DNA from: an uncultured Clostridia bacterium
Lineage (GTDB): Bacteria; Bacillota; Clostridia; Oscillospirales; Ruminococcaceae
Reading direction: 5' to 3'
Length of the DNA stretch: 64,000 nt
Assembly: GCA_945829235.1 (NCBI GenBank)
Contig: CALZUA010000003.1
Span: 62,001 to 126,000 of the forward strand
Position 1 is the first letter of the stretch. Each line of letters starts with the position of its first letter. The position numbers and the translations under genes are program-made. Positions 45,597 through 54,070 of the stretch are shown here, in pieces. A model generated the notes under the pieces. It did no database searches and had not been told where the DNA came from. It was given only the letters and a program-made list of their open reading frames with translations.

Positions 45597-45848
45597 CTGT
45601 TTTGTGCGGAAAACGAACGTTTTGCGGACTCTTCACAATTAAGCCAAAAACAAACGCTTATTCCGATACAAGCAGCATATCTCTGTTTGTCGGAATAATA
45701 TCAAGCCTTTCGGAACAATTTTTTGCGTTTTAGCGGAATAATGCCGTCACCCCCTTTCACCGACATCACAAATACACGAACATAGAACAAGTACTGCGCC
45801 GACCGCCAATAATCATTAAATGGCAAATTTGAAAAAATTTTAAAATAT

Positions 45849-45879
45849 ATTATCCCTTATCCCTTTTTCATCGTATAAA
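45849..45879 (+). promoter_or_regulatory. lanM promoter, same type as the sigma/exporter operon
   Basis: ATTATCCC (45849-45856), 17 bp, TATAAA (45874-45879). The only close match I see is upstream of the minus-strand operon at 59490-59520, with the same spacing and a similar TCGTATAAA end. The shared CGTA next to the -10 box fits an ECF sigma factor promoter; the LytTR regulator is the alternative. Confidence 0.6.
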
Positions 45880-45951
45880 AGAATGAAACCAAAAATGAAA
45901 TTCTTTCCGACATTTTGCTTGATTTGAAAGAAAAAAAGGCGGGTAAAAACG

Positions 45952-48708
45952 ATGGCGCATTATTTAACAAAGGACAACTGCTTCATAGAAAAGAAGCACT
46001 ATTCTGTTCTGATACGCTTTGTGAATAACTGGGAGGAGCAGTTCTGGAATGATGAAAAAACCGAACAGAAGCTCCTTACAAATCAAGCAAAGTATTTCAT
46101 AGGTATCCTTCTGTTTCAGGCATACAACCAAATAGCCGCAAATACGCTGGAACAGCTTTACAGACAGGAACTGATACATATAAATCCTATGCTTGGCTGG
46201 AACGCAGAGCTTGCCACTTGCGAATTACGAGAACAAGCCGAATTGTCGCTTTTGGAAAAGCTCGAACAGAATCCGCAGATACTTTTTGATGTATCTCCGC
46301 TGTTAAGCAGTCAATTCACATTGTGTGAAAAGCAGTTCAGCGAAATGCTTTCCGAAATGCTCACCCGTATACAGGCTGACCGTAAAGATATAAGCAGGGC
46401 ATTTTTTGGCGGAACGGATTTCGGCAGGATATTAAAAATTGACGGTGGAAAGTCGGACAAACATCAAAACGGCAGATGTGCCTGCATAATTACCACCGAG
46501 CATGGCACATTCCTTTACAAACCGAGAAATCTCAGGGCTGATACAGTGCTTTATGATATGGTTTCGGAGCTGTTTTCGGATACCGTTATCCTGCCGAAAG
46601 CGCTGGATTTCGGACAGTATGGCTATGCAGAGTTTATTAAGGACGAACCCGCAAAAACAAGTGAAGAAGCCGAACGGTTCTTTTACCGTTTAGGCGGCGT
46701 TTGTGCGCTGTTTCAGACCTTTGCAAGCACCGATTTTCATTGTGAAAATATTCTGGCAAAGGGAGATTTTCCCGCAGTCGTGGACTTGGAAACCTTTCTG
46801 GGAGTTCCCAATGCGGCTGATACTAAAAATTCCGATCTGTTCCAAATTGATCTCAGCCATTCCCTTTTTTTCAGTGGAATTATTCCGAAAAGAAAAGATG
46901 ACCGTGAGTTATCTCCTCTGCTTTGCAAGGACAGATATTCTATTCTGCCATTGATTGATGGTGAAAGGGTCGATGTCCGCGGATACTTGTCGTTTTTCGA
47001 TGAAGGATTCCGGGCGATATATCACCGCTGTATTGCCCAAAAATCCGTTCTCCTGAAATATCTTGAACGTCTGTCCGAATGCAGATTTCGTTGTCTGCTT
47101 CGAAATACAAACGATTACGCTATAATGCTTCGGGGGCTTTATTCGGTAAAGACGCTTTCCTCTGAACCATACCGCAGCGAGCGGATAAAGTCGCTCAGAA
47201 ATGCTTTGGGTCAGACGGCAAATGAACAGCAGCGCGAAAAACAGTCTGCGGTTGCCGATGAGGAGATATCCTCTCTGCTTTGCGGAGATGTTCCGATTTT
47301 TCACTGCATTGCCGACAGCAAAGACCTTTACTCCGGCGAAAAATGTGTTGTTCGGGATTATTTCAGCCGTTCGATTAAAGAAAATGTGCTGTACAACATC
47401 GAACATCTGACGGATAGAGAATGTGAATTTGAATTAGGACTGATACATCATTCACTGCGCTGCGCTCATATTCCGCAGAACGCTCCGACCTGCAAACCCG
47501 TTCGTAAGGAAGCTGTTTTATCCTTTTCCGAAGAAGCCGGGAAGATGTTTGACGAGATATGGGAGCAAAGGGTCATAAGCCCTTCGGGAAAAGCAGGCTG
47601 GCTTGACCATCGGAATGACGGCAATTCCTTCGGTTATCTTTCGGTCGATTACGGAATGGGCGAGGGCGGTATCGCAGCATTTGCTTCGGAATATTACACT
47701 GCCACCGGAGATAAGCGTGCGGAAAAGGTCATAACTGATTTTCTCGATAAGGTTTCGGAATCGGTATCGCAGCTTCGTTCTATGGGGGATATTAACCCCG
47801 TGGCAAATGCTCTGGGAACGACGAATATCGGTGGAACGATAAAGGCGTCGCTTATGGCGGCGAGGGCGCTGGGCAGCAAGAAGCATCTCCAAAGCGCCGT
47901 GGAAACGGTTCAGCTTCTAAGCAGCATATCGCCGGATAAATTCACGCTTGTTGATTTTTATTCAGGGCTGGCGGGTTGGCTTTATCTGCTTTGCACCAAC
48001 GAGGAACTGCAAGTTATACCAAATTACAGGGAGCTTGTTTTATCGCTTTGTGACCGTATTCTTGAATTGCAAACACTGAACACTCCGCAAGGAATATTGA
48101 CGTGGGATACGCTTAATAAAAAACGTTCCATAAGCGGACTGGGACACGGCGTTGCGGGAGTTGGGCTTGCTTTGGCAAGCGCATATCGCCTTTTCCCGTC
48201 CGAAAAGCTCCGCATTGCAATACAGAATGCGTTTGAACTGGAACGGCTGTTATACAGCGACAGGCTGAAAACTTGGCCGGATTTCCGTGATTCCTCGGTA
48301 CCCGCCGGAGCAATGAACGGATACTGCTCAGGCGCGCCGGGCATGGGAAGCGCGTATCTGAAGCTTCACGCATGGGGAATCACCGGCTTTGATGATGATA
48401 TGGAAAAAGCAATAAGCAAGGTGATATCAACAGACATAATGCCGCGCGACCATTATTGCTGCGGAAACTGTCCGTCCATAGAGTTCCTGCTGGACGCAGG
48501 AAAAGTGCTTGAACGCCCCGAGCTTACACAGGACGCTATGCGCCGCCTGAATGCTGTTACGGAGCGAAAAGCGGCAAACGGCGAGTATACTTTCCTGCCC
48601 GACCTATACGAGAATTACAGCCCGCCGGGACTTCTGAACGGATTAAGCGGTATCGGTCACTTACTGTTAAAAGCAGACGATTTTTCATTGAATTGTTTGT
48701 TATTATAA
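45952..48708 (+). CDS. class II lanthipeptide synthetase LanM, ProcM-like
   Basis: A 918-residue bifunctional enzyme that dehydrates Ser/Thr and adds Cys to form lanthionine rings. The kinase-like dehydratase half (about 1-500) has D261, H263 and N266 (TDFHCEN) and D278 (VVDLET). The LanC-like cyclase half (about 530-918) has zinc ligands C792 (GYCSGAPG), C836 and C837 (HYCCGN). Most LanM enzymes have Cys-His in the last pair; Cys-Cys is the mark of the ProcM-like group, known for serving many different precursors. Four Nif11-type precursors follow directly. Start at ATG 45952 behind AGGCGGG. Confidence 0.95.
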   Translation: MAHYLTKDNCFIEKKHYSVLIRFVNNWEEQFWNDEKTEQKLLTNQAKYFIGILLFQAYNQIAANTLEQLYRQELIHINPMLGWNAELATCELREQAELSLLEKLEQNPQILFDVSPLLSSQFTLCEKQFSEMLSEMLTRIQADRKDISRAFFGGTDFGRILKIDGGKSDKHQNGRCACIITTEHGTFLYKPRNLRADTVLYDMVSELFSDTVILPKALDFGQYGYAEFIKDEPAKTSEEAERFFYRLGGVCALFQTFASTDFHCENILAKGDFPAVVDLETFLGVPNAADTKNSDLFQIDLSHSLFFSGIIPKRKDDRELSPLLCKDRYSILPLIDGERVDVRGYLSFFDEGFRAIYHRCIAQKSVLLKYLERLSECRFRCLLRNTNDYAIMLRGLYSVKTLSSEPYRSERIKSLRNALGQTANEQQREKQSAVADEEISSLLCGDVPIFHCIADSKDLYSGEKCVVRDYFSRSIKENVLYNIEHLTDRECEFELGLIHHSLRCAHIPQNAPTCKPVRKEAVLSFSEEAGKMFDEIWEQRVISPSGKAGWLDHRNDGNSFGYLSVDYGMGEGGIAAFASEYYTATGDKRAEKVITDFLDKVSESVSQLRSMGDINPVANALGTTNIGGTIKASLMAARALGSKKHLQSAVETVQLLSSISPDKFTLVDFYSGLAGWLYLLCTNEELQVIPNYRELVLSLCDRILELQTLNTPQGILTWDTLNKKRSISGLGHGVAGVGLALASAYRLFPSEKLRIAIQNAFELERLLYSDRLKTWPDFRDSSVPAGAMNGYCSGAPGMGSAYLKLHAWGITGFDDDMEKAISKVISTDIMPRDHYCCGNCPSIEFLLDAGKVLERPELTQDAMRRLNAVTERKAANGEYTFLPDLYENYSPPGLLNGLSGIGHLLLKADDFSLNCLLL

Positions 48709-48731
48709 TTTATTTAAGGAGGCATATAACT

Positions 48732-49022
48732 ATGAAAACGTTGGAAGAACTTTACAACGAGGTAATGGCAAGCGAGGAGCTCAAGAAAGAGTTCTGCGCT
48801 CTTAAACCCGATGAGGTCGAGGGCTTTGCCGAGAAGCACGGCTGCAAGGCTACCCTTGACGAAATCAAGACTTTCCTCACCGAAAAATCAAAGGCAGAGG
48901 GAGAGGTTTCCGAGGAAGATGTCGAGCAGATTGCAGGCGGTAAGACTAACGATCCAGAATGCTGGAATTATTCTTGCTACGATGACGCATATGCCAATGT
49001 CAAACGTCGCACACATTGTTAG
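48732..49022 (+). CDS. Nif11-type lanthipeptide precursor 1
   Basis: A 96-residue precursor. The leader (MKTLEELYNEV to VEQIAGG, about 70 residues) is of the Nif11-like type and ends in Gly-Gly for C39 cleavage. The core of 26 residues (beginning KTNDPECWNYSCYDD) has three Cys, one Ser and two Thr, enough for thioether rings. Start at ATG 48732 behind AAGGAGG, 23 bp after lanM. The leader is almost identical to the next three precursors. Confidence 0.93.
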   Translation: MKTLEELYNEVMASEELKKEFCALKPDEVEGFAEKHGCKATLDEIKTFLTEKSKAEGEVSEEDVEQIAGGKTNDPECWNYSCYDDAYANVKRRTHC

Positions 49023-49091
49023 AGCCGCTAAAAAACGATTTGAAAAGTGTAAACGGGAAGAGTTCAATGAATTATATGGAGGTATTTCACT

Positions 49092-49388
49092 ATGAAAACA
49101 CTGGAAGAACTTTACAACGAGGTAATGGCAAGCGAGGAGCTCAAGAAAGAGTTCTGCGCTCTTAAACCCGATGAGGTCGAGGGCTTTGCCGAGAAGCACG
49201 GCTGCAAGGCTACTCTTGACGAGGTCAAGGCTTTCCTCACCGAGAAGAGCAAGGCAGAGGGCGAGATTTCCGAGGAAGATGTCGAGCAGATTGCAGGCGG
49301 CGGTAAGATGACTGATAGTTCTGGAGTATTTTTATCCTCTGTAGCAGACTGTACTCAGGGACCATCATATTGTGATTATTGTGATTAA
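49092..49388 (+). CDS. Nif11-type lanthipeptide precursor 2
   Basis: A 98-residue precursor with the shared leader and a core of about 28 residues (starts GKMTDSSGVFLSS). The core holds three Cys, including a closing CDYCD, and seven Ser/Thr. The core is unrelated to that of precursor 1 although the leader DNA is nearly identical, a pattern of recent duplication with core replacement. ATG 49092 behind GGAGG. Confidence 0.93.
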   Translation: MKTLEELYNEVMASEELKKEFCALKPDEVEGFAEKHGCKATLDEVKAFLTEKSKAEGEISEEDVEQIAGGGKMTDSSGVFLSSVADCTQGPSYCDYCD

Positions 49389-49432
49389 ACACCTAGCGAA
49401 TTTTTAAAACAGGCGATATGTGATTTGGACTT

Positions 49433-49820
49433 AAGGGAAAGCTTTTTTCCCTTGATACAAAACAGTTAATATAGGAAAATCCTTTCCTATAAAATAAATT
49501 TCACGGAGGTATTTCACTATGAAAACACTTGAAGAACTGTATAAAGAGGTAATGGCAAGCGATGAGCTGAAAAAGGAATTCTGCTCCCTGCTGCCCGAGG
49601 AAGTTGAAGGCTTTGCCGAGAAGCACGGCTGCAAGGCTACTCTTGACGAGGTCAAGGCTTTCCTCATCGAGAAGAGCAAGGCGGAGGGCGAGGTTTCCGA
49701 GGAAGAGGTCGAGCAGATCGCAGGCGGTAAGGTGGGTAAGGGGGGATATGGATTTTATTTCCCTTGATACCAAACAGTAAATATAGGAAAATCCTTTCCT
49801 ATAAAATAAATTTTTACGGA
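49433..49820 (+). repeat. duplicated leader-region intergenic sequence
   Basis: The segment from TTCCCTTGATAC through ATATAGGAAAATCCTTTCCTATAAAATAAATTT, up to the ribosome site GGAGGTATTTCACTATG, occurs before precursor 3 (about 49448-49518) and again before precursor 4 (about 49757-49831). It contains the hairpin AGGAAAATCCTTTCCT. It shows that precursor 3 or 4 arose by tandem duplication that included the upstream region. Confidence 0.8.
49519..49767 (+). CDS. Nif11-type precursor 3, core without Ser, Thr or Cys
   Basis: An 82-residue precursor with the conserved leader ending EQIAGG and a 12-residue core KVGKGGYGFYFP. The core has no Ser, Thr or Cys, so LanM cannot install a ring. It may be a degenerate copy whose core was lost by deletion or frameshift, or an unmodified exported peptide. 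The leader is fully intact and it keeps a good ribosome site (GGAGG). Confidence 0.88.
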   Translation: MKTLEELYKEVMASDELKKEFCSLLPEEVEGFAEKHGCKATLDEVKAFLIEKSKAEGEVSEEEVEQIAGGKVGKGGYGFYFP

Positions 49821-49831
49821 GGTATTTCACT

Positions 49832-50203
49832 ATGAAAACACTGGAAGAATTTTACAGCGAGGTAATGGCAAGCGATGAGCTGAAAAAGGAATTCTGCTCC
49901 CTGAAACCCGAGGAGGTCGAGGGCTTTGCCGAGAAGCACGGCTGCAAGGCTACCCTTGACGAAATCAAGACTTTCCTCACCGAGAAGAGCAAGGCGGAGG
50001 GCGAGGTTTCCGAGGAAGAGGTCGAGCAGATCGCAGGCGGTAAGAGTGCCGATGACGATGAAGTGATTTGGTCCGTATTCACAGCTGGATTCTATTGCGC
50101 TGTTACTGCAATAGACAGTAATTTTGGGGGCATTCTTGAAGGTTGTCAAGATAAAAAATGTGGCACAGCCATTACGGGTGACGGAATGCTTTGCGGTAGA
50201 TAA
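49832..50203 (+). CDS. Nif11-type lanthipeptide precursor 4, long core
   Basis: A 123-residue precursor. After the leader (EQIAGG) comes a core of 53 residues (begins KSADDDEVIWS, ends DGMLCGR). It has four Cys, several Ser/Thr and a central hydrophobic Gly/Ala part, like the longer class II lantibiotics. Leader identity with precursors 1-3 is high. ATG 49832 behind GGAGG. Confidence 0.93.
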   Translation: MKTLEEFYSEVMASDELKKEFCSLKPEEVEGFAEKHGCKATLDEIKTFLTEKSKAEGEVSEEEVEQIAGGKSADDDEVIWSVFTAGFYCAVTAIDSNFGGILEGCQDKKCGTAITGDGMLCGR

Positions 50204-50295
50204 GCGAATAAGTGAAACAACCGAAAAAAATAATGACACAAAGCCACAGACCGGATTAAAACACCTTGGCGATTTTTTAATAGGCGATGATGTGA

Positions 50296-50335
50296 TTTGG
50301 ACTTAAGGGAAATCTGCCTTTCCCTTAAGTCCAAA
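50296..50335 (+). terminator. 17-bp hairpin after the precursor genes
   Basis: A perfect stem TTTGGACTTAAGGGAAA with TTTCCCTTAAGTCCAAA (loop TCTGCC). A shorter relative lies at 49421-49455. No T run follows, so it may act as an RNA stabiliser or attenuator before the GNAT gene as well as a terminator. Confidence 0.6.
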
Positions 50336-50367
50336 CAGTTTATAATCGAAGAACGGAGAAATGTGAA

Positions 50368-51270
50368 ATGCTGAAAGCAAACGAGCTGTATTATCTGCAA
50401 TATCTGATGATGTTTCCCGCAGAATGGCGAAGCCCGATGTCGGATTATTATATGAAGACGGCAGAGTCAAAATCGGGTAAGGCGTTTGTTCTTAAAGATG
50501 ATGAAGAGCCTGTGGCGTATGCCGTTTTGGTCAGGGAAAATCGGGGGTGGATACTGAAATATATTTATACGGATAAGGATAAGCGACGAATGGGCTATGC
50601 GTCATACCTGATACGCGAAATAATTCTTCGGACGGAAAAATATGTGCGTGTACATATCGTTCATTCCCACCCATATTATAGCGCAATAGCGGCTTGCCTT
50701 AACAAATTGGGATTTGTTGTAAACGATACAAGCTGTGTTTATTCCGTCACAGTTGGAAACAGTCTTTGGGAACGTATGGACGAGTTAAATCTTGTGCGTA
50801 AAAAAGGATTTCTGCTGAGGGGCGGCGCTGTGTGTATCCCGTTCTGCGAGATGTCGGACAGCATAAGAGAGCAGCTTATCAATTCCTCGTCAAACAGTTT
50901 TGGAAACACTTTGAACCCTGCGCCGCTTTTACAGAACAAATCCGAAAACGTTGATTCGGCGATAAGTACAGTCCTTGTGAAAAACGGGGAGCTGAGGGCT
51001 TACACCCTTATCACCCGTCCCTCGTGTAATTCCATATCGGTAGAGCATATTTCCGAGGCGCAAAGTGAAATCGGAAGCGGCAGGATAGTAGCTCCTCTGT
51101 GTGCATCTTTTGAAGCTATACGCAAGCACCCCGAGATTACAATGATGAAACTGACGATAAGCGACAGTAACAAGCGGTCCTATCGTTTTGTAATGAGAAT
51201 GTTAGAGGGTCAGGATATTGGTAAAACTAAAAATACCAGCTATATTATAACGAAAGAGATGTTGAAATAA
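50368..51270 (+). CDS. GNAT-family acetyltransferase
   Basis: A 300-residue protein. Residues 35-125 form a GNAT domain with the acetyl-CoA motif YTDKDKRRMGYASYL. The C-terminal 170 residues may be a second, degenerate GNAT domain (GELRAYTLITRPS). It lies in the same direction as the precursors and may acetylate peptide termini, give self-protection, or be unrelated to the pathway. Start at ATG 50368 behind GGAG. Confidence 0.82.
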   Translation: MLKANELYYLQYLMMFPAEWRSPMSDYYMKTAESKSGKAFVLKDDEEPVAYAVLVRENRGWILKYIYTDKDKRRMGYASYLIREIILRTEKYVRVHIVHSHPYYSAIAACLNKLGFVVNDTSCVYSVTVGNSLWERMDELNLVRKKGFLLRGGAVCIPFCEMSDSIREQLINSSSNSFGNTLNPAPLLQNKSENVDSAISTVLVKNGELRAYTLITRPSCNSISVEHISEAQSEIGSGRIVAPLCASFEAIRKHPEITMMKLTISDSNKRSYRFVMRMLEGQDIGKTKNTSYIITKEMLK

Positions 51271-51295
51271 TAAGCAATGAAGGTTATGGGAATTA

Positions 51296-51703
51296 TCAGA
51301 TTTTTTTCCTGATAGTGAGTATGTTCCTGCCTTCCTTGTATTCATAGTTCACGGCGTCCATACTCTTTTTCACGATGAAAATACCCAGTCCGCCTATCGG
51401 TCTGTCCTCTACGGAAAGCGTTGTGTCGGGATCGGCTTTGGCAAGCGGGTCATACGGCACGCCGTTATCTATGAAGGTTATCTCGACAGCAAGCGGGTCC
51501 TCAAACACCTCAACGCGCACAGTAGCATTGCCTGTTTCGGGATTATAGGCATAACTTGCGATATTTGTAAACAGTTCGTCCGCTGCGACATCTATCGCCA
51601 TTTTCTCTTTCATTCCGCAGCCGTATTCAGCGAGCTGCTCGTCAATGAAATCAATGACTGTATCTACATTTTCAAGAACAGCTTCAATAGTCAGTTCTTT
51701 CAT
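51296..51703 (-). CDS. RsbW-like anti-sigma factor kinase
   Basis: A 135-residue GHKL kinase of the RsbW/SpoIIAB type: N box AADELFTNIASYA, G1 box FIDNGVPYDP and G2 box RPIGGLGIFIV. Such kinases bind a sigma factor and phosphorylate a STAS partner. Its ATG is 1 nt after the stop of the SpoIIE-type phosphatase gene. It is the last gene of the minus-strand partner-switching set. No sigma-B-type gene is adjacent; the sigma-like gene at 58818 is a possible but distant client. Confidence 0.88.
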   Translation of the reverse strand: MKELTIEAVLENVDTVIDFIDEQLAEYGCGMKEKMAIDVAADELFTNIASYAYNPETGNATVRVEVFEDPLAVEITFIDNGVPYDPLAKADPDTTLSVEDRPIGGLGIFIVKKSMDAVNYEYKEGRNILTIRKKI

Positions 51704-51704
51704 T

Positions 51705-53636
51705 TCAATTACCTCCCAGATACCGAATAGAGAGCATGGTTATATCGTCCGACTGCTCTGCGCCGGCTGTAAACTTCGCGATATCCTCGCTTACCATACT
51801 GCACACAGGCTCGACAATGCCATTATCAGCAGAGGGCTTCGGATAATTCTCGCCAAATGACAGCAGCTTTTGCAGCCTGTCCTCGCCGTAAAGCTCCTCG
51901 GCAGCGTCCATAGCTTCGGTAACGCCGTCCGTGTAGAGATACAGTATATCACCTTTTTGCAGCTCCACGGTCTGCTCCTTATAGCGCACTCCGTCCATTC
52001 CCGCAAGCATCAGACCGGGCTTTAGTATCACATATTCGGCTTTTCCGTCACGGATAAGCAGGGGCGGATTGTGACCGGCATTCGCCACATGAACAATACC
52101 CGTTTTAAGGTCGAGATAGCCGAGCCACGCCGTAACGAACATCTCAGCTTCATTGCCCTCACACAGCTTTTCGTTTGCAAGCGTGAATACCTCTGCGGGG
52201 TGCAGACCGCTCTCGGCAAGGCTCTTTATTACAGTCTTTGCTGTCATCATAAACATTGCGCCGGGTATGCTTTTGCCGGAAACATCTGCTATAAGAAAAC
52301 CGAGGGTGTCATTGTTTAACATATAAAAGTCGTAGAAATCACCGCCGACCTCTTTAGCAGCTTTCATACTTGCATAAAGCTCGAATTCCTTTCGTTCGGG
52401 GAACGGCGGGAATACCGTCGGAAGCGCAGAGCTCTGAATCGCCTTTGCGACGGCAAGGTCAGCGTCAATTCGTGCGGCAGCTTCGGCGATGTACTCTTTC
52501 AGCCGGTCAACGGTAGCGTTTATGTCGGTGGAGAGCATATCGAACTCGTAGGAATCCCGCACTTCCACCTTTACGTCAAGATTGCCCTGCGTTATTTCGC
52601 CGAGGGAATTGTTGACAGAATCGAGTTTTCTTACTACTGTACGCTTTATCAGCAGGTGCATTGTAAAAAACAGTACCGAGAATACCACAATCTCAATGAT
52701 GATTATAATCAGTATTGTTGTATAAAGCGAATTACGGGCTTCACTTACAGGATAAAGGCTGTATGTGAAATACACTCCGTTATCCGAGGTTATCGAATAG
52801 TAATACTCGGTATCCCAGAATATATCCTTGCCGTTTATATAGTATTTTACAGTATCAGTAAAACCGTTCGATTGGTCACCCGGATGTGTCTGCTTTGTTA
52901 TCAGCGTGCTGTTTCCGAAATTCAGCTCGTCTATAAGCTCTGAGTGAGGTATTTCCTCATAAAACAGTTGTTCGTTGTACGGCGAGCTGATGATTTTTTT
53001 CTTTGAATTTACAATAACATTAAAGCCGGTTTTACCCACATGGCGGTTTGAAGCAATAAACTGCCCCTGCTCTATCAATGTCCTTTCATAGTCGTCCGGA
53101 AAAACACCTGCGACAATGAACCCAGTTTCGTCCATCAGCTTTATGACAACATAATACAGCTGAGTTTCTCCGTCAAGACAGGTTACCGGCTTTGTGGTCA
53201 TATTTGCCGATGTTCCGTAGTCTTCAATAATTCCTTCTTTAGCTTGATTGTCAATAAAATCTCCCACCTGCTCAATTTCATGCATATCACGTCCGATAAA
53301 TTCACCGGTCCCGCTTATAACAACAATTCCTGCCCTATCGGTAACATAGGTAAATCTTGAATTAAGCTCCCCCAGTTTCTCTCGGAAATCGTCTGCGGTG
53401 CCGGCTATGTAATCAGAAAGCAAGTACATATCTTCCGTAATGATATAAGTTCTGCTCTTATCTATCAGGTCGCTGCTGACGTCATAGGTGCTTTGCTGTA
53501 CAATATCGTATGCGTCACGCTCGGATACAGACAACAGCAGGAAAAAAGTAAGCACAGAGGAAACGAGAAACGCAGCGAATACTGCTGCGAACAGCCTTAC
53601 TGTAATAATCCGTGAAATCTTCTTAGAGCTTTTCAT
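51705..53636 (-). CDS. membrane sensor with SpoIIE-type PP2C phosphatase domain
   Basis: A 643-residue RsbU/RsbP-like activator. Two membrane helices (about 12-34 and 305-330) flank an extracellular Cache-like sensor. A HAMP segment precedes the phosphatase domain (about 410-640) with GGDFYDFY, ADVSGKSIPGAMFM, YTDGVTEA and QSDDITMLS, which carry the metal-binding Asp residues. It would dephosphorylate the neighbouring STAS protein in response to an external signal. ATG 53634-53636. Confidence 0.92.
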   Translation of the reverse strand: MKSSKKISRIITVRLFAAVFAAFLVSSVLTFFLLLSVSERDAYDIVQQSTYDVSSDLIDKSRTYIITEDMYLLSDYIAGTADDFREKLGELNSRFTYVTDRAGIVVISGTGEFIGRDMHEIEQVGDFIDNQAKEGIIEDYGTSANMTTKPVTCLDGETQLYYVVIKLMDETGFIVAGVFPDDYERTLIEQGQFIASNRHVGKTGFNVIVNSKKKIISSPYNEQLFYEEIPHSELIDELNFGNSTLITKQTHPGDQSNGFTDTVKYYINGKDIFWDTEYYYSITSDNGVYFTYSLYPVSEARNSLYTTILIIIIIEIVVFSVLFFTMHLLIKRTVVRKLDSVNNSLGEITQGNLDVKVEVRDSYEFDMLSTDINATVDRLKEYIAEAAARIDADLAVAKAIQSSALPTVFPPFPERKEFELYASMKAAKEVGGDFYDFYMLNNDTLGFLIADVSGKSIPGAMFMMTAKTVIKSLAESGLHPAEVFTLANEKLCEGNEAEMFVTAWLGYLDLKTGIVHVANAGHNPPLLIRDGKAEYVILKPGLMLAGMDGVRYKEQTVELQKGDILYLYTDGVTEAMDAAEELYGEDRLQKLLSFGENYPKPSADNGIVEPVCSMVSEDIAKFTAGAEQSDDITMLSIRYLGGN

Positions 53637-53645
53637 ATTACCTCG

Positions 53646-53948
53646 TTACTTTGCTTCGATATCAAGTGCGTCTGCCATTCCGGTAAAGGTGAAAACGTCC
53701 ATTACGGCGGGAGTTACATTGATTATCTTCATGCTGCCCTGCTTTTTCATGACCTTTGCGGCAGAAAGCAGAACGCGAAGTCCTGCCGACGCCATATATT
53801 CAAGCTCTGCAAAGTCGAAAACAAGCTCGGTAACGCCGCTTATGTTTTCCTTTAACGCCTTTTCAAGCGCGGGAGCGGAGGTCGTGCCGAGCTTTCCCTC
53901 CGCGGTTATCGTTAATTTAGTTCCGTCTTTCTGCGTATTTACTGTCAT
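53646..53948 (-). CDS. STAS-domain anti-anti-sigma factor
   Basis: A 100-residue RsbV/SpoIIAA-like protein. The phospho-acceptor region reads LEYMASAGLRVLL with the conserved Ser. Its phosphorylation by the RsbW-like kinase and dephosphorylation by the SpoIIE-type enzyme would form a complete partner switch. It starts behind GAAAGGAA and lies 9 nt before the phosphatase gene. Confidence 0.92.
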   Translation of the reverse strand: MTVNTQKDGTKLTITAEGKLGTTSAPALEKALKENISGVTELVFDFAELEYMASAGLRVLLSAAKVMKKQGSMKIINVTPAVMDVFTFTGMADALDIEAK

Positions 53949-54070
53949 TGTGTTCTATTCCTTTCATTGCTTAGTGTCAGCCTGTGCCGCTGATCACGGA
54001 ATTACCTTCATTCCGCGTTCTGACATTGATTTCGGAAACATCGCCCTCGCATTTTCGGTTAGTTCCGCTT

